Counted from the stretch's first letter, positions 36,346-48,799 are shown. The stretch: DNA of 64,000 nucleotides from Wolfiporia cocos (GCA_029448655.1 JACCLO010000004.1:2914001-2978000); one strand, 5' to 3'. Program-made: numbers and translations. The notes: generated by a model not told the origin, from the letters alone.

Positions 36346-36698
36346 ATGCATGAGCAGGTCTACACCGCGAGTAAACGGTTAGGTGAGCACTGCGTTGGTC
36401 ATGCATTTATTGGTCAGGCGCGCTGACACGATGACAAGCCTGCCAGGACTTCATCGACGCCCTGGACGCCTGCCATGCCAACCCATGGGCAAAGTGGACG
36501 GGGGGCTGCAACGCGGCAAAGCATGAACTCAATATGTGCTTGAGAAAGGAGGTAAGCCCGGGGTATCACTGACATGGCAGCACATATGTTGTTGAACCGC
36601 GGGATTAGCGTGTCGAGCGCACGGCGAAAAACCGCGAAAAGGCCAAGGAGCGGCGCGCGAAGATTGAGCAAGCGTGGAAGGAGATCCGTGAAGAGTAG
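36346..36698 (+). CDS. CMC2: Twin CX9C mitochondrial protein CMC2
   Basis: Small intermembrane-space protein linked to cytochrome c oxidase biogenesis, imported by the Mia40 route. Three exons (36346-36382, 36439-36551, 36609-36698) give 79 residues. The two CX9C motifs are CQDFIDALDAC and CNAAKHELNMC, in a helical hairpin with PWAKWTGGC between them. The basic tail RVERTAKNREKAKERRAK is typical of the CMC1/CMC2 family. The first intron splits an Ala codon and the second precedes RVERT. The first exon is only 37 bases, so it is easily missed by gene callers. Confidence 0.9.
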
Positions 36699-37294
36699 CT
36701 GCTGCCAAATCCAACCGACGGACGCTCCACGCGGGGCCGAGCGCCTCATTCGTCTGCGGTTCCGTTTACTTGCGAACAATGCTAGGCGCACAAACACATT
36801 AGGATATCTCGGCAGCATTTCCTGACGGCATCGTACATCATGATTCACCGCTTGGCACTCAGCGGGGACAGATCGTCGTCGCAGACGACAATCATACTCA
36901 GGAGATTTGACGGGTTATGTGGACTTTCGTAACATTGTCGATGCTCTCCTTAGCAATACTGAACTCATTCCCCACTCGCTGCTTCGCCTTCCATGTCCAC
37001 GAGTCAATCATGGTACGTTATCAGTGCAAGAAGTGCTTGACTTCATGTTGTCACGAGGATCCTCGGCAAGTCCCTAACCCTTGAGCTTGCGAGCTCGTTC
37101 TGCACATCCGTTGAATCCTGCACTCTGGTTTCTCCGTCATTATTGCCCTCACATTTGCTATGACACTTCACGAGTATGGATGAACGGGGAAAGACACGAA
37201 TTCGGACTTATCTGAGCTTCCGCTCCATATCAGTACATTGTTTCGTAGAGAATGGGAGGGATACAGTTGATAGCCATACCACTATGTTACCAGT
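36699..37294. other. Intergenic, convergent 3' ends
   Basis: Between the stops of CMC2 (plus) and the GH31 gene (minus). No coding potential recognised; probably two 3' UTRs. Confidence 0.4.
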
Positions 37295-40200
37295 TCACAA
37301 CCTCAGAGAGACTTGCCTCTGGCCCGACGCCACAGACGCTCTCGTGCGCTGACCACCGGCGAACCAATTTACAGCCGCCAGCTCTACACTCCCTGCGGCA
37401 ACGCTCACGACCACCTCCTCTCCGCGCCGCTCGGCCTGCACAATCCCCGCGATGCTCACCCCAGCCCCTATTGGCACCTCCGTCCGCACCGTCTGCCCGT
37501 CCGCGATCTCGTACACCTGCACCTCGACCCCCCGCGCGAGCTCGTAATCCGGGCGGCCGACGCCGCTCGGGCCGAGGCACAGCACGGTCCCCTCGCGCAC
37601 CCATACGGGGATCTCGTCGAGCGGGACGGCCTCCTGCACCCACATCGGGCCTTGCACCGTGCGCGCGGGGTGGAAGAAGGACGTCCAGCGCCCCGCGGGG
37701 AGGTAGTACTCCGTGTCCTCCCCGACCGGCACGAACACCGGCGCGACGAGCAGCGAAGGACCGAACATGTACTGCCGGTCGAGGTAGTGCGTAGTGCGGT
37801 CGGAGGGGAACTCGATGAACATGGCGCGTTGGAGGGGGTGCCCGAACGTGCGCGCTTTCAGGGTCTGGGGCAGGACAGATAGTGCTCAGTGCATTGCGGA
37901 TGCGAGACTGAAGGGCGGCTCACGAGGTTGTACAGGTATGGCATGAGCCTGTGTTTCGTGTCGAGGAAGCGTGCCATGTACGTCGCCGCCTCTTCTCCGT
38001 ATTGCCAGGGCACGCGGTACGACATCGAGCCGTGCAGACGAGAATGCGACGAGAACAGTCCATAAGCCACCCACCGATGATAGATCTCTGGCGGTGGGTG
38101 TCCCTACGGAGGACAGTCAGAGTTTGCCTGTTGCATGCGAGACTACAACCGCACCTCAAAGCCGCCGATGTCATGAGATGCGAAGGCAAAGCCGGAGGCA
38201 GTCAGGCTCAAGCCGCCACGCAGTGTCTCGGCCATTGCTTCGAAGGTGGACTCGCAGTCACCTCCCCAATGCTAGAGGGTTCCCTCGTTACACATGACAC
38301 GTCGCGATGGCATCTTTGTGCTTACCACAGGGAATCTGGTGCCCGCTCATGAGCTATCGTCACGCTAGTCGCAATAATCACAAACCTTTGCCCACCAGCA
38401 GTCGCAGAACGCGCAAAGACGGCTGCTTCACCCTCGCCGAAGCGACGCTTCAAAATCTCAAACACCATCTGGTTGTACAGATAAGAGTACGCATTGTGCA
38501 TGCGCATCGGATCCGATCCATCGTGGAATTTAACGGAGGCATGGGGAATTCGTTCGCCAAAGTCCGTCTATCCAGACGTTAGGGGGGAGTAGATGGTATG
38601 ATAGGTTTAACTTGCTTTGAAGGTATCGACACCTAAGTCGATGAGGGCTTCCAGCTTGTCCGAGTACCACTTTCGCGCTGCTGGATTTGTGATATCAACG
38701 ACGCCCAAGCCAGGCTGCCACAGGTCCCATCTTCATACCAAGTCTTCTAAGTACAGTCAGTGATACAAGCGGGCAATGGGACGCACTGCCAAGGTGTGCC
38801 ATCGATCCGCTTGATCAGGTACCCGTGATCGACCGCCTCTTGGAATATGGGTGACAGCTGTGAGATATATGGGTTGACTATTTTGCAATTGAGAACCTAG
38901 GCGTCAAGTAATAAAGAACAACGCACTCCACACGCAAACTTTCACACCATACTTGCGCTTGATCTCGGCGAGATACGCCTCAGGGTTTGGGAAGTTATCG
39001 GGGTCGAACGTAAAGGAACACCTGCCGCATGGTCGCGCCCACGGTTCGCAATAGGTCATAGGTACACCGCATAGACGCACCACTCATATTGCTTCATCCA
39101 GAAGCAGTCCAGATGGAACACTCGCACGGGGCAGCTGCGGTCCAGCATCCCCTGCAGGAAGCCGGAGACTGTCTTCTCATCATAAGAAGTCAAGAACGAA
39201 GTTGAGAGCCAAAGGCCGAAGGTCCACGTGGGCAGTAACCTGAAACCGATAGTTCACGTTAGCTGCCTATAGATGGGATCGACAATGGTACTGACGCTGG
39301 ACGTCCGGTCATGCGAGTATACCGCTCAAGAATCTGGGTGTCATGAGTACACGGCGACAGACGTCATGGGAGGCCAGCAGACGCACCTCCAGGGGAGTTG
39401 CACCATAGATGATGAAGTATTCCAGGCTTTCGCCAGCAACACTGACTCCGACACGGCTAACTTTCTCACTGCCTACCTCTACTTCCACCTCGCCCGGATG
39501 ATTGATGAACACACCATAGTTACGGTTGGTTATGTAGAACGGCACGCATTTATACGCCTGTTCACTGGACGTGCCGCCGTCTTGGTTCCAGATGCTGACA
39601 GATTGACCTACATATGGCGTCACCTCTGGGCGAACCCGATAGTATATGCGCTCTCCCTTACCATTTTTGACAAAGGCACCGAATTGTTCGCCGAGTCCAT
39701 AAATCAGTTCACCCGGGGAGAGGTTGAGCTCGGAGTGCACATAGCGCACGCTTTCCGGTGGGTTACCTGGGTGAGGGTTCGAGCTGACATCAGTCGCGAG
39801 GCACGAGCCATTCGACGCGCTCCTGAGCGTCCATTTGAACGGGACATCATAGATGCTCTGGTACTTGAGCCCTGCATACGTCAAAATGCGCGACGGTGAG
39901 CGGAAAGTCACCGTGTACGGGTTCTCTGTGATCTCTGCAGTGAGATCCCCAGTGGAGACGGACCATGCGGCGTCGCCCTGGGAGAGAGACACGGAAGGGA
40001 GAGGGGGGTCATCAGGGAACAGTGCAAACTTTGGAGTGGGCTCGGAGTGCTTGAAATGCTCGATGTTCACCCCAATGACGCCCTCGGTGGGTGAATGGAC
40101 GCGGATGCTGAACACAGGGCCTGCAGCCACGGGCGCTTTCATTACTATGGCACAGGCAATCCAAGCATGCATGCACACCGATGAGTGTATCCCCGCGGTG

Positions 40201-40326
40201 GCGGATGTGCTTCGTGGAGACCTGCAGGCGGTACCCGTCGCCATCAGGTGTCGCCTGCACGACCTGCATGCCAGAATGCGCCTTCACGCCGCTCTTGTGA
40301 AGCCAAAACCCATCGTTGAAGCGCAT
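37295..40326 (-). CDS. Glycoside hydrolase family 31, alpha-xylosidase type
   Basis: GH31 enzyme closest to the YicI-like alpha-xylosidase group, which removes alpha-linked xylose from xyloglucan oligosaccharides. There is no signal peptide (start MRFNDGFWLHKSGVKAHSG), so it is probably intracellular. Blocks in order: GLGEQFGAFVKNGKGERIYY, YKCVPFYITNRNYGVFINHP, PTWTFGLWLSTSFLTSYDE, RVFHLDCFWMKQYEW, then KTDFGERIP with the nucleophile Asp, ARSATAGGQRFPVHWGGD with the acid/base Asp, and FWSHDIGGFEG-like ASHDIGGFEG. The C-terminal beta domain ends RQVSLRL. About ten introns; one near the N-terminus (40145-40178) is only 34 bases if the frame is to hold. Confidence 0.9.
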
Positions 40327-40374
40327 GGTGGCTGTAATGACGAGACGAGAAGCCGTGCCCGGACAGCTTCACGG

Positions 40375-40382
40375 TATATAAG
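40375..40382 (-). promoter_or_regulatory. TATA-like box in GH31 / serine dehydratase divergent region
   Basis: TATATAAG (CTTATATA on the minus strand) lies about 50 bases upstream of the GH31 ATG. The rest of 40327-40882, the divergent region shared with the serine dehydratase, has no recognised feature. Confidence 0.4.
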
Positions 40383-40882
40383 AACAGAGGGTTGGCGGAC
40401 CGCTGCAGCCGGGGCATGTCCACATGGGCCCCCGCACGGGGGGCTGCACATGAATACGGGAAGCAGCCGCCCCTACACGAATAAGCTCGCTGGAACAACT
40501 CAACAGCGCGAGGCTGCGTGGCGGTGTGTCATCAGAGGGGTGGCGACGCAAGCGGAAGATCTTCGGGCTCGTGGGGATTGAGGCTCTCTGGCACCGATCG
40601 TGGCTTCGGGACTCGTCCAGGGACAGACAGACGCGCGGTCACGTGGTCGCGATCTTCTGGCCGTTTTGACTCGCGCCGCGAAGATAGCAGTGATTGCATC
40701 CCGTCCCTGCTTAGTCACTGTAATAGACTTACGCGAGGAACGACGTGTGCAGGATCGGTAGCAACCTTCCTCTCCTCTGTCAGATTCTACTTAACGTGAG
40801 TACTTGAGTGTCGACACTGGGAGCCAGCGTAATTTTGCTCAACACGGGTATTCAGATTATCTCCGAGCCCTTCTCTCCACGG

Positions 40883-42263
40883 ATGTCGGTCGCAGATAAA
40901 GATCCGGAGAAGCTCTGGCTCGAGACTCCTCTAGTGTACTCTCCGCACATCTCAGCCCGCCTAGGATGCAATGTCTACCTTAAATTGGAGGTGAGCTGCA
41001 TCCTGGCACTAGCTGGGTCCAGGGACGACCCAGAACGCTCACCTGCGCCCGCCGCAATTCAGAACCTCCATCCATCGCACTCCTTCAAATATCGCGGCAT
41101 CTCATACTTCATCCAGCATGCCGTGCGTGAGCATGGGTGCGGTGTCCACCTGATCGCCGCCTCAGGCGGGAACGCAGGCCTCGCCGTCGCGTGTGCAGCC
41201 AAGGCGCTGGGCGTGCGGTGCACGGTGTTCCTCCCGGAAGGCGTGAGCCCGTCAACTGTCGACTTCATGCGCGCAGAAGGCGCGGAAATCGTCGTTGGCG
41301 GCAAGTGCTACCTGCAGGCACTGAATGCAGCAGAAGACGCCGTCAAAGCCAGCCCCCTAGCGTAAGTGGCGTTGCCCGCTCGTCAGACGGCTGCTTCGCG
41401 AGAACTGCGGCTGAATTAATGTCGGCCCTCAGGTTCATGGTGCCCGCGTACGACCATCCGCTCCTCTGGGAGGGACACGGCTCGATGATCCCGGAGATTG
41501 CGCGCCAGCTCCCAGCTGGCACCAGGCCGGATGCGATACTCTGCAGCGTCGGTGGCGGCGGTCTGTTCGGGGGCGTAATGGAGGGTTGCAAAGCAGCCGG
41601 ATGGGATGACGGTCAGCCTATCTGCACCTACAAACCGCAGAGCATGGCTTACTCACCATTGGCATACAGTGCCTCTCGTGACCCTCGAAACGCACGGCTG
41701 CAGCTGCTTCTACCAGTCGCTCGCTCTAAACCCAGGGCCATTCCCAGAGTCAAGTACGCCACCAGAGGGCGTGCGCGTCGAGCGGGACGAGACGCACGGC
41801 GTTGCGGTGGCACACCTCTCCGCACTCCCATCGCGCGCAACGAGCCTCGGCGCGAGCTCGCCCGCAGCGGGGGTCGTCGCGCAGGCACTGAAATGGAAGG
41901 GAGGGATCAAGAGCGTCAGCATACCTGACGAGCTGGCGATGGAGGCCGCCATGAAGTTTGCAGGTAGGGTTTTGGGGAAGTTCGTGGGCATAGCAAGTGC
42001 TGACGGCGCTCACAGACGATCACAAGATCATGGTCGAGCTTGCTTGCTCGACCACGCTCACGCCCGCCTATAGGCCAAGTCTTTTCAGTAAACTCGTCCC
42101 ACCGCTAGGGGCGGAAAGGACGATTGTGTTCGTTGTTTGCGGAGGATTCAAGATATCGCTGAAGGAGCTGGAGGAGTACAGGCAGATAGTTGAGGCAGAT
42201 GCAGCAAGGGGAGGAGAGTGGGACGTGCTGTGCAACGGTGAGAGGTGGAGTGTTAAAAAGTAG
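40883..42263 (+). CDS. L-serine/L-threonine dehydratase (PLP enzyme)
   Basis: Fold-type II PLP enzyme that deaminates serine to pyruvate or threonine to 2-oxobutyrate in the cytosol. Start MSVADKDPEKLWLETPLVYS; an upstream in-frame extension has only GTG, so ATG at 40883 was chosen. The cofactor lysine lies in PSHSFKYRG, the phosphate-binding loop is SVGGGGLFGG, and AASGGNAGLAVACAAK binds the substrate carboxylate. TLETHGCSCFYQSL and ELACSTTLTPAY also match fungal serine dehydratases. Introns interrupt after KLE, after SPLA and in later exons. Length about 350 residues, complete. Confidence 0.92.
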
Positions 42264-42410
42264 ATGCATGTAGTATTACAGATGTCTCGAGACCATGGTG
42301 TACGTGCGGAAACAATGCTACTGGCAGTATAAGGATCACATCATGTCTGATGACGACATGGTCTTGCTCACTTGGACATGAGATCTTCTCTTCGGGTGAA
42401 TGACAATATG

Positions 42411-42799
42411 TCAGACTGTATGTTCGTTCCCATTAGCGTTGTCTTCGTTTCGCGCCTTCTCTGCCCTCCTCTCTGCCTTGCGTGCTCTGATCTTTGCGAG
42501 CTCCTCCCTTAGCGCATTCGGATCCGTAGGGAGTGACTATCATTGTGGACATGGGAATCAGCAAAACACCCTTAAAGGTTGAGCCTGTCCTCACCGTAAC
42601 CAGTCTCTCGTCTGGTGGGAATACATGGTCTTTATACTGTGCGTTATCCGCTCAGTGGCTGAGCTGAGTGTGTCGGAGAGAACGTTACCGTTAGGACGTG
42701 TCGACGGTACCAGTCAGGGTCGCCATAATGCAGCATCATAGCGACAGGAAAGAAGACATAGACTGCAAACTTGAATACCTCGAGATTGGGACCAGCCAT
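42411..42799 (-). CDS. PET100: PET100, cytochrome c oxidase assembly protein
   Basis: Small inner-membrane protein needed for complex IV assembly. Three exons join to 92 residues. The N-terminus MAGPNLEVFKFAVYVFFPVA is the membrane helix with the family signature, followed by MMLHYGDPDWYRRHV, then PPDERLVTSLPTDPNALREE and a charged helical tail rich in Arg, Lys and Glu (KIRARKAERRAEKARNE). The signature NLEVFKF plus HYGDPDWY is diagnostic. Convergent with the serine dehydratase, whose stop is only 147 bases away. Confidence 0.93.
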
Positions 42800-44176
42800 G
42801 GTTTTCGTCGAGGATTAGGCCTTAACCCGACAGATAGTCGACGTCCACAGCTTTTCAAGAGCGCGTAAGCTCTACCAGCTGTTGCGTGAAACCCACAGGA
42901 CCACTTGCCCGTGCGGCGGCTTGGGCACCTTCCGAAATTGTCGACAGGCCTGTGCGCTCCGACAATCCGTTCACGTGCAAGACTGTGGGCGCTTGCATGT
43001 CCAGGTACGCGATCACCGCGATCCCCCCCGCGATCGCTGTACACCGCCACTTGGGTGTTCGCTACCGACTCGCTTCGCCATCGCTGCGGCTACAGTGCGC
43101 ATCTAGCGTGCACTGCTCTGCGGTAGCATAGCGTCGCGAATACCGAATACCCCGAGCGCATACCCTCACGGTCTGATGACGGATCCTACTGGTCGACAAT
43201 CGGCAGTCTTCCCCATGCACGGCCGGGGCTGCCAGGCGCGTATGTCGGCATCAGTCAAGACCCGATGCCACGCAGTCAAATAGCGATGTAATTACCTGGT
43301 GTCGTAGGTGACAGTACTCCACACCCTTCTGTGCCCGTGCGTAGCCCAAGAACATCTCTGTCTGCATAATGATTGTTCATCTTTTCCTTCTAGCTATATT
43401 GTGGTCCCGAGTTCATCCACGCCATGAATTATGAATTATGTCGGCGCTCACGACTTCTTGCATCTGCTCTCCTCGGTGGCTTTTCCTGAACGGGAGCTTC
43501 GTTGGGACACAATCGCGATCGGTCCCTTTGTCTTCGTCCCTTCCGGGGACAACTGTCAGGACATGCGGACCTCAGCGCGCAGACACTGACTCCAACTATA
43601 GCCCCACCCGAATGCGTGAAGCATATATCACAGAACCAGTATGTTCTCATCCTCCCGCCTCTGCCTTGTCAAACTGTCGTCGGCCGCCCCATCACGCCGT
43701 GTTGATCTTCCGTGCCTCATGCCAAGGTTTGGCTGGCCATCGGCGGCCGCGACTGTGTCATTAGGTAGTCCTTAGACCGTCTTAATGCGCGTGCCCATCC
43801 GTGAGATGTGTCCTTGATGCCATCGCGAAACATTTTCCAAGTATGGGCTCAAACATTCTGCACCAACGTATTAGCGGAAGCGAGGATCCATCCCACTGGG
43901 AAATACATCAGCGTGGGGCCCTACCGATGGCTTATGACTTTGTCTCGGAAGCGGAAGGTGCCCGTACCGGCCGCGATGAATTTCACAGATTACTAAATAG
44001 GACGAAGAGTATTTGAGTTTAAAAGCCAGGACATGCGCTCCCGGCCCAGCATCGCACTGTAGCCGCAATAACCTCGCTCACTCATAACCGTTCGTTCAAA
44101 TTTGTGAGTCCCACCCCCCCTACAGCCCTCTTCGTTCAGTTTACGCTCGCTGCCAGAATATCTCTTCATAGTCAAA
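42800..44176. other. Gene-poor spacer
   Basis: Divergent region between PET100 and the large unknown gene. Short plus-strand frames near 42.88-43.13 and 43.44-43.76 kb overlap in several phases and show no domain. A short direct repeat (GAATTAT twice) lies near 43424-43438. No RNA gene recognised. Confidence 0.4.
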
Positions 44177-47100
44177 ATGTGCGTTGGCGAAAATTGCGCG
44201 CCTCAGGCGGTACATTACATGAATGCACAATTGGCCGCGCTTCATGACAATGCCGTTGCTTGTCTCAAGGACCACGATCCCGCTCACAAGCCTCAGGATC
44301 AGACCCGTAAGTTTGTAGGATCTCGAGCTGTCTGTTCTCTGATTGCTTCGTCTAGGATACTCCCATGCCCTCGCCGAATATGCGTACATTGATCCGCACT
44401 CCAAGGGCCATCACAAGATGTTCCAGGCCAGTTTCGACAAGCCTCAGCTAGAATTCATCTGCAATCACGATGCAGTCCTCCGTCTGAGAATCAAAAAGGG
44501 TTATTACCGTCTTGACTATACCAAAGCATCGTCGGTTACTTACTCCGACAAGTACGTCTGCTTTCTTGAAATCGCTCGATTCATGTTCATGTTTCTTCAG
44601 GGACCGTCTCCAAATGTTCTCCGATGCGGAGCTAGCATATCGCATTCCTTTTGACCAGCGCAGCATTACCGGCAAAGACTCAAAGATCGGCAATCACGCG
44701 AATCTCATCCAGTTGATCGTCCTCAACCTCACCAGTGCGTTCGCTTCCATTTGCAACAGCTCATCCGCTCATGCACCCCACAGAGGCGCAGCTCATTTCT
44801 GCCGAGCCTGCCGTCGTCATCGGCCGCGAGGCGCTCACGTTCTACCTCTCGCACTACCTCTCCTTCCTCCAGCAGGCGGGAAACCACGTCCTCTTCTCGC
44901 TCCCGGACTTTGACGATGACCGCTACCGGCTCACCGTTGACTATTCGCTCATGGGAGCATACGTGCTCGCGATCGACGAGGTGTATGGGATCGCAGTCGA
45001 CAAGATCAACGCGTACCTATCCTCTGTGTGGCTGAAGGCGTCCATGCTCGCGGGCGGGCTTACCGGCCAGGCGTCCGACTGGAAGACGACGTGCATCGCC
45101 GAGTTCCGCAGCACGTGGACGCTCGACGCCTCCGCGGAGACGCACTTCCACCTCAAGCTCGGCGCGCCGCGCATCAAGCCGATCTGCTCGCGCGAGGCCG
45201 TGCTGTACTTCACTGTGGACGAGGTGACGTTCTACGACAATGCAGACTTTGAAACGTACGGTACTTCGTATGTCGTTGCAGTGCGATTGGGCTGACAATA
45301 GTGTGATGTAGTGCTCCCAGTCAACGTTACACGGGTTGGGAGATCGCGCTCCTAGTTGACCTCATTCATGAGGTGGAAGCCGATGGACAGATCACCCGCT
45401 GCAAGATTGACATGACTAGTACGCCATTTCCATATATCTTTTAGACCGAGGCTCAAGCCGTTGTTGCCTCTAGCTGCGCGCCTCTACCACCAGTTCTGCA
45501 CCTTCACCGGGCTCGACGAACACGATGAGATCGCACTGACGTTCTGCAGCCGCCTCGTCGAGTTCTTCTCCGGAGAATACCTCGACATCCTCGAGACCGT
45601 GGACTTCCATGTCGTCTATTTCTACGACACGCGCTGGCCCGTGGTGACTACCATTGGCAGCGAGTCTGAGATCGAGATCGACAGCGTGATCGATGTCGAG
45701 ACCTTCGACGAGAAGGAATCCTGGTCGCTCACGACCTCGGACACGCGCAGCACGCACATCGCCGAGTGGAAGGAGACCATCACGCGCTGCGACATGCTCG
45801 GCTTCGACCAGATCACCGCCGTATCGCAGTCGACGATCAACGTGCACTACAAGACGCTGCGGAATCTGGCGCTCGAGTCGAACGGCGCGGAGTACTTCTC
45901 TGCGCTGTCGAGCTGGACGTACGACCAGTACTTCCACTCGACCTTTAGGTCACTCGCAGTCCGCCTGCTCAGCAACGGACGTGCGATCGTGTGGGTCCGC
46001 ATGAAGCACGGTTGGCTGAAGACGCTCAGGAACTGGCTGCCGTGGAGCGAGTACGTGTCTGCTCGTGTTCCATCATCATGACAGCGTCTGATCTGTATCT
46101 ACTCATTAGGAGCGAGAAGTACCACTTCGAGGGCTGGCACCTTGCCTTCGAGGTCGAGATCAAGAAGTGCACGCATTCAAGCCTCGATGTTTCCGAGACG
46201 TTCTTGAACAAGTACAAAGACTCTTTGATCTGGAAGGAACACGGTGACCGTTCGGATCGCATCCTCGAGCACATCTACCTTGACCTGCGCAGTAAGTCTG
46301 CATTCGTGCGTTCGCCGCGACACCGAGATTTGATAATTCTTCATAGACGCTGAATTCTTGCACGAGTTTTCTGGCTTCGACGGCCTGTTCCACGCACACG
46401 ACGTTCGCCCGATCGACAAGGTCCAAGCTGTTGTGCACTATCTCAAGAACCACTACTTCCCGCACCTCGCGAGCCAGGGCGTGAACATCCTGCACACCGT
46501 CCCTGTCTATAAGGTTGGCCTCGCGCTCCCGTCCTACGCGCTCACCAGCATCGCCTGGCACGTATACTCAAAGGCTGAGATTACGCGTCACACCTGGTCG
46601 CAGGTCTCCGCCGTGGCGGAGCCAGCGATCGTGATCGTCGGCGTAACCGGCTCGCGCACGCTCCCAGCGACGCGCCTCGAGTACTCCGCCAACTGGGTCG
46701 TCCGCGTGTCCAAGACCATTTCGTACGGCACGGTCTCCATCGCGCGCTCTGTCTTTATGGAGGAGCGCCTGCTCAAGCTCCTCTCGCGCGTCAACTCGCT
46801 CACCACGATCATCCCCCTGTTCTCGGGCATTGACAACGGCGTGTGGAAGCTGGAGCTGACCACCTGGGCCGAGCACGACTGGCGCAAGGGGAGCGCGTGC
46901 AACTGGAAACCTCTTGCGGAGGCGAACGGCGTGAAGAAGTACATCTGGCAGCACCGCGATGGCTGGAGCTACGAGCACGAGGGCACTGGTGATGTAGCCA
47001 ACGGAACGTACTCGGTATCTTGTGAGTGCCTTCCTGCATCTTAATCGATCCAAAGGCTGACTTTGCAAAGGCCTGACCCGTAACTTCATCGAGCTTCCCA

Positions 47101-47968
47101 ATGCTAGCAGGCAGAGGTCTCTTGACATCAAGATCTGGGGTGAGGTCGAACTTGAGATGTCATTCAGCTCGGGCAACCAGCGCGGAAGGTAGCTTCATAC
47201 CTCCAGACCTCATGATTCAGTTGCTTACGATGACCACAGCGCGAAATCGACTGCTCGGTGGAATGCTCTCGTCAGCCTGCGCTCTGACGTCGGTGGCCTC
47301 AAGGTGAATGTCTCGGGCTCCCTCGTGCCCACCATCGACCGGACCGCCATTGTCGGCGAGTCTCCTGCTGCCAAGTTTACCGACCCGTACACACACCTGA
47401 AGGCGCACCTACCCGGCACCGTCGACCTCGAGGCGGTCGTGCAGGAGCTCCGCACCTTCGAGGGCGTCTGGCACTATGGCTACATCGGCCTGCAGGCCTA
47501 CTGCCTCGCGAACCCTGTCTTCGACCTCAAGGGCGACGTCATGTTCGAGCTCCGCCCGCAGGCGCTGCAGGTCGCGCAGAGCGCGGCTGCGGCGCGTCGC
47601 CAGGTCAGCACCAGTAGCTCGCGCGTGAGGCCCGCCCGCACGAACATCTCACGCGGCTCATCTTGTGAGTGTCATCAGGTACTCCCACTTGCGCGGATCA
47701 CTAACATTGTGTCGTTTCAGTCTTTGCGAAGGCCAAGGAAATTGTGCAGACTGCCTTGCACAGCCAGACCGAGTCGCACAGCGTTGTCGCGAATGGCCAC
47801 AACGGCTTCGCAAACGGGCATGGAAATGGTTACACGAACGGCCACACTGCCAACGGCGGGGTATACTCTTCGACAACGATGACATACGGCGCCAAGACGG
47901 AGGAAACCGAAATCGAGGAAGAGGAGGACCAGTTGTCCTTTCTTGTGCCTGAGGTTACAATGGCGTAG
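44177..47968 (+). CDS. Large protein of unknown function
   Basis: Multi-exon gene of about 1,050-1,150 residues that I do not recognise. The start is MCVGENCAPQAVHYMNAQLA. The body has repeated beta-strand-like sections (LEFICNHDAVLRLRIKKGYY, PICSREAVLYFTVDEVTFYD, KWTCIAEF-like TTCIAEFRSTWTLDASAET) suggesting two or more related beta-rich domains in its first part. There is no signal peptide or membrane helix. A later exon reads WKLELTTWAEHDWRKGSACN. The C-terminal tail is low complexity: NGHNGFANGHGNGYTNGHT, then an acidic EEEED stretch. About eight introns of 50-70 bases. Frames are long and strongly GC3-biased, so expression as protein is likely; the role is unknown. Confidence 0.75.
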
Positions 47969-48313
47969 TGGGTGGTGTTCCTGGACGAGTTGGTGTCCCT
48001 GTTCCGCCTCGTGCTGCTGCTGTCGATGCGGTTGCTGTTAACCTTCGTTTCTCTCTTGTTCTCATACCTCTGCGAACACTTCACTCTCATTCGACTCTCT
48101 CCTCGCATTACCTATGTCAAGGCCTTGACATTTGCATCTTGCACTACCGATGTACTGGTACTGTACTCGAATAATATCCTGGGATTACAACTCGATGTGG
48201 TAGTTTGCAGAATACGAAAGATGTAAATATGTAGAGAATATCACGACTACTGATACTGGAGGATGGCTGGTTACATATCAGATGGTAGTACTATCAATGT
48301 AAGGTGCTATAAC
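47969..48313. other. 3' flank of unknown gene up to tRNA
   Basis: Probably the 3' UTR and spacer before the tRNA gene. No coding feature seen. Confidence 0.4.
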
Positions 48314-48385
48314 GGTCGCGTGGCGAAATGGCATCGCGTCTGACTACGAATCAGGAGATTGCAGGTTCGAGACCTGCCGCGGTCA
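48314..48385 (+). tRNA. tRNA-Arg (anticodon ACG)
   Basis: Folds as a 72-base cloverleaf without intron. The acceptor stem GGTCGCG pairs with CGCGGTC (two G-T wobbles), the D arm has GCG/CGC, the anticodon stem TCTGA/TCAGG closes the loop CTACGAA with ACG at the anticodon, and the T arm is GCAGG-TTCGAGA-CCTGC. The B box GGTTCGAGACC is intact. The discriminator base is A. CCA is not encoded, as usual in eukaryotes. Confidence 0.93.
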
Positions 48386-48697
48386 TCCTTTTTGCGTTCC
48401 TTGATGCTGATCTCCATTCCCGAGCTGAGCGTGAGGGAATTTTTTGGGTAATCTGTAGGATCGGAATCATGTAAGCGCCCGTGGTTGATCGTACGGTACG
48501 ATCGACCGCACGCCCGTCGTGCGGAAATTCTGGCTGCATTCGCATCCTGATGGCAGTTTTGAGCAGTGACACTAGTGCTGTTTCTGCACGTGGTACTGAA
48601 TATCCGATCTGTATTCCATGAGTCTGTCAAGTATACAGTATGTCTTCTACCCTCTCCAGCTTTCCAAGCTTTGTGCAGCATCCTCTCTCCTTACCAG
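48386..48697. other. Spacer between tRNA and GAD 3'-end fragment
   Basis: No gene, repeat or RNA feature recognised beyond the tRNA terminator. Confidence 0.4.
48389..48393 (+). terminator. Pol III terminator of tRNA-Arg
   Basis: Run of five T three bases after the tRNA 3' end. Confidence 0.8.
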
Positions 48698-48799
48698 CAT
48701 AACCCTGCTCGGGCTTGCAACAGTCTCATTTGGAGACTCTGCTGTCAATACGGCGGCCAGGTGGTGTACGTGGTTTTTGTTAGTTCAGCATTGCTTGGC
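48698..48799 (+). repeat. Direct repeat copy A: fragment of glutamate decarboxylase 3' end
   Basis: About 100 bases closely matching 54696-54794 in the same orientation. Shared landmarks include CATAACCCTGCTCGGGCTT, GCTGTCAAT, GCCAGGTGG and TTCAGCATTGCTTGGC. In copy B this is the last coding bases and 3' flank of glutamate decarboxylase read on the minus strand. Copy A stands alone and abuts the truncated POLD2 relic. Exact identity was not computed. Confidence 0.85.

Noticed and set aside
40012..40581. Frames in the GH31 / serine dehydratase divergent region
   Set aside because: They overlap the first GH31 exon or its promoter and lack domains.
48307..48681. 124-codon minus-strand frame across the tRNA
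   Set aside because: Its end is simply the complement of the tRNA-Arg gene.
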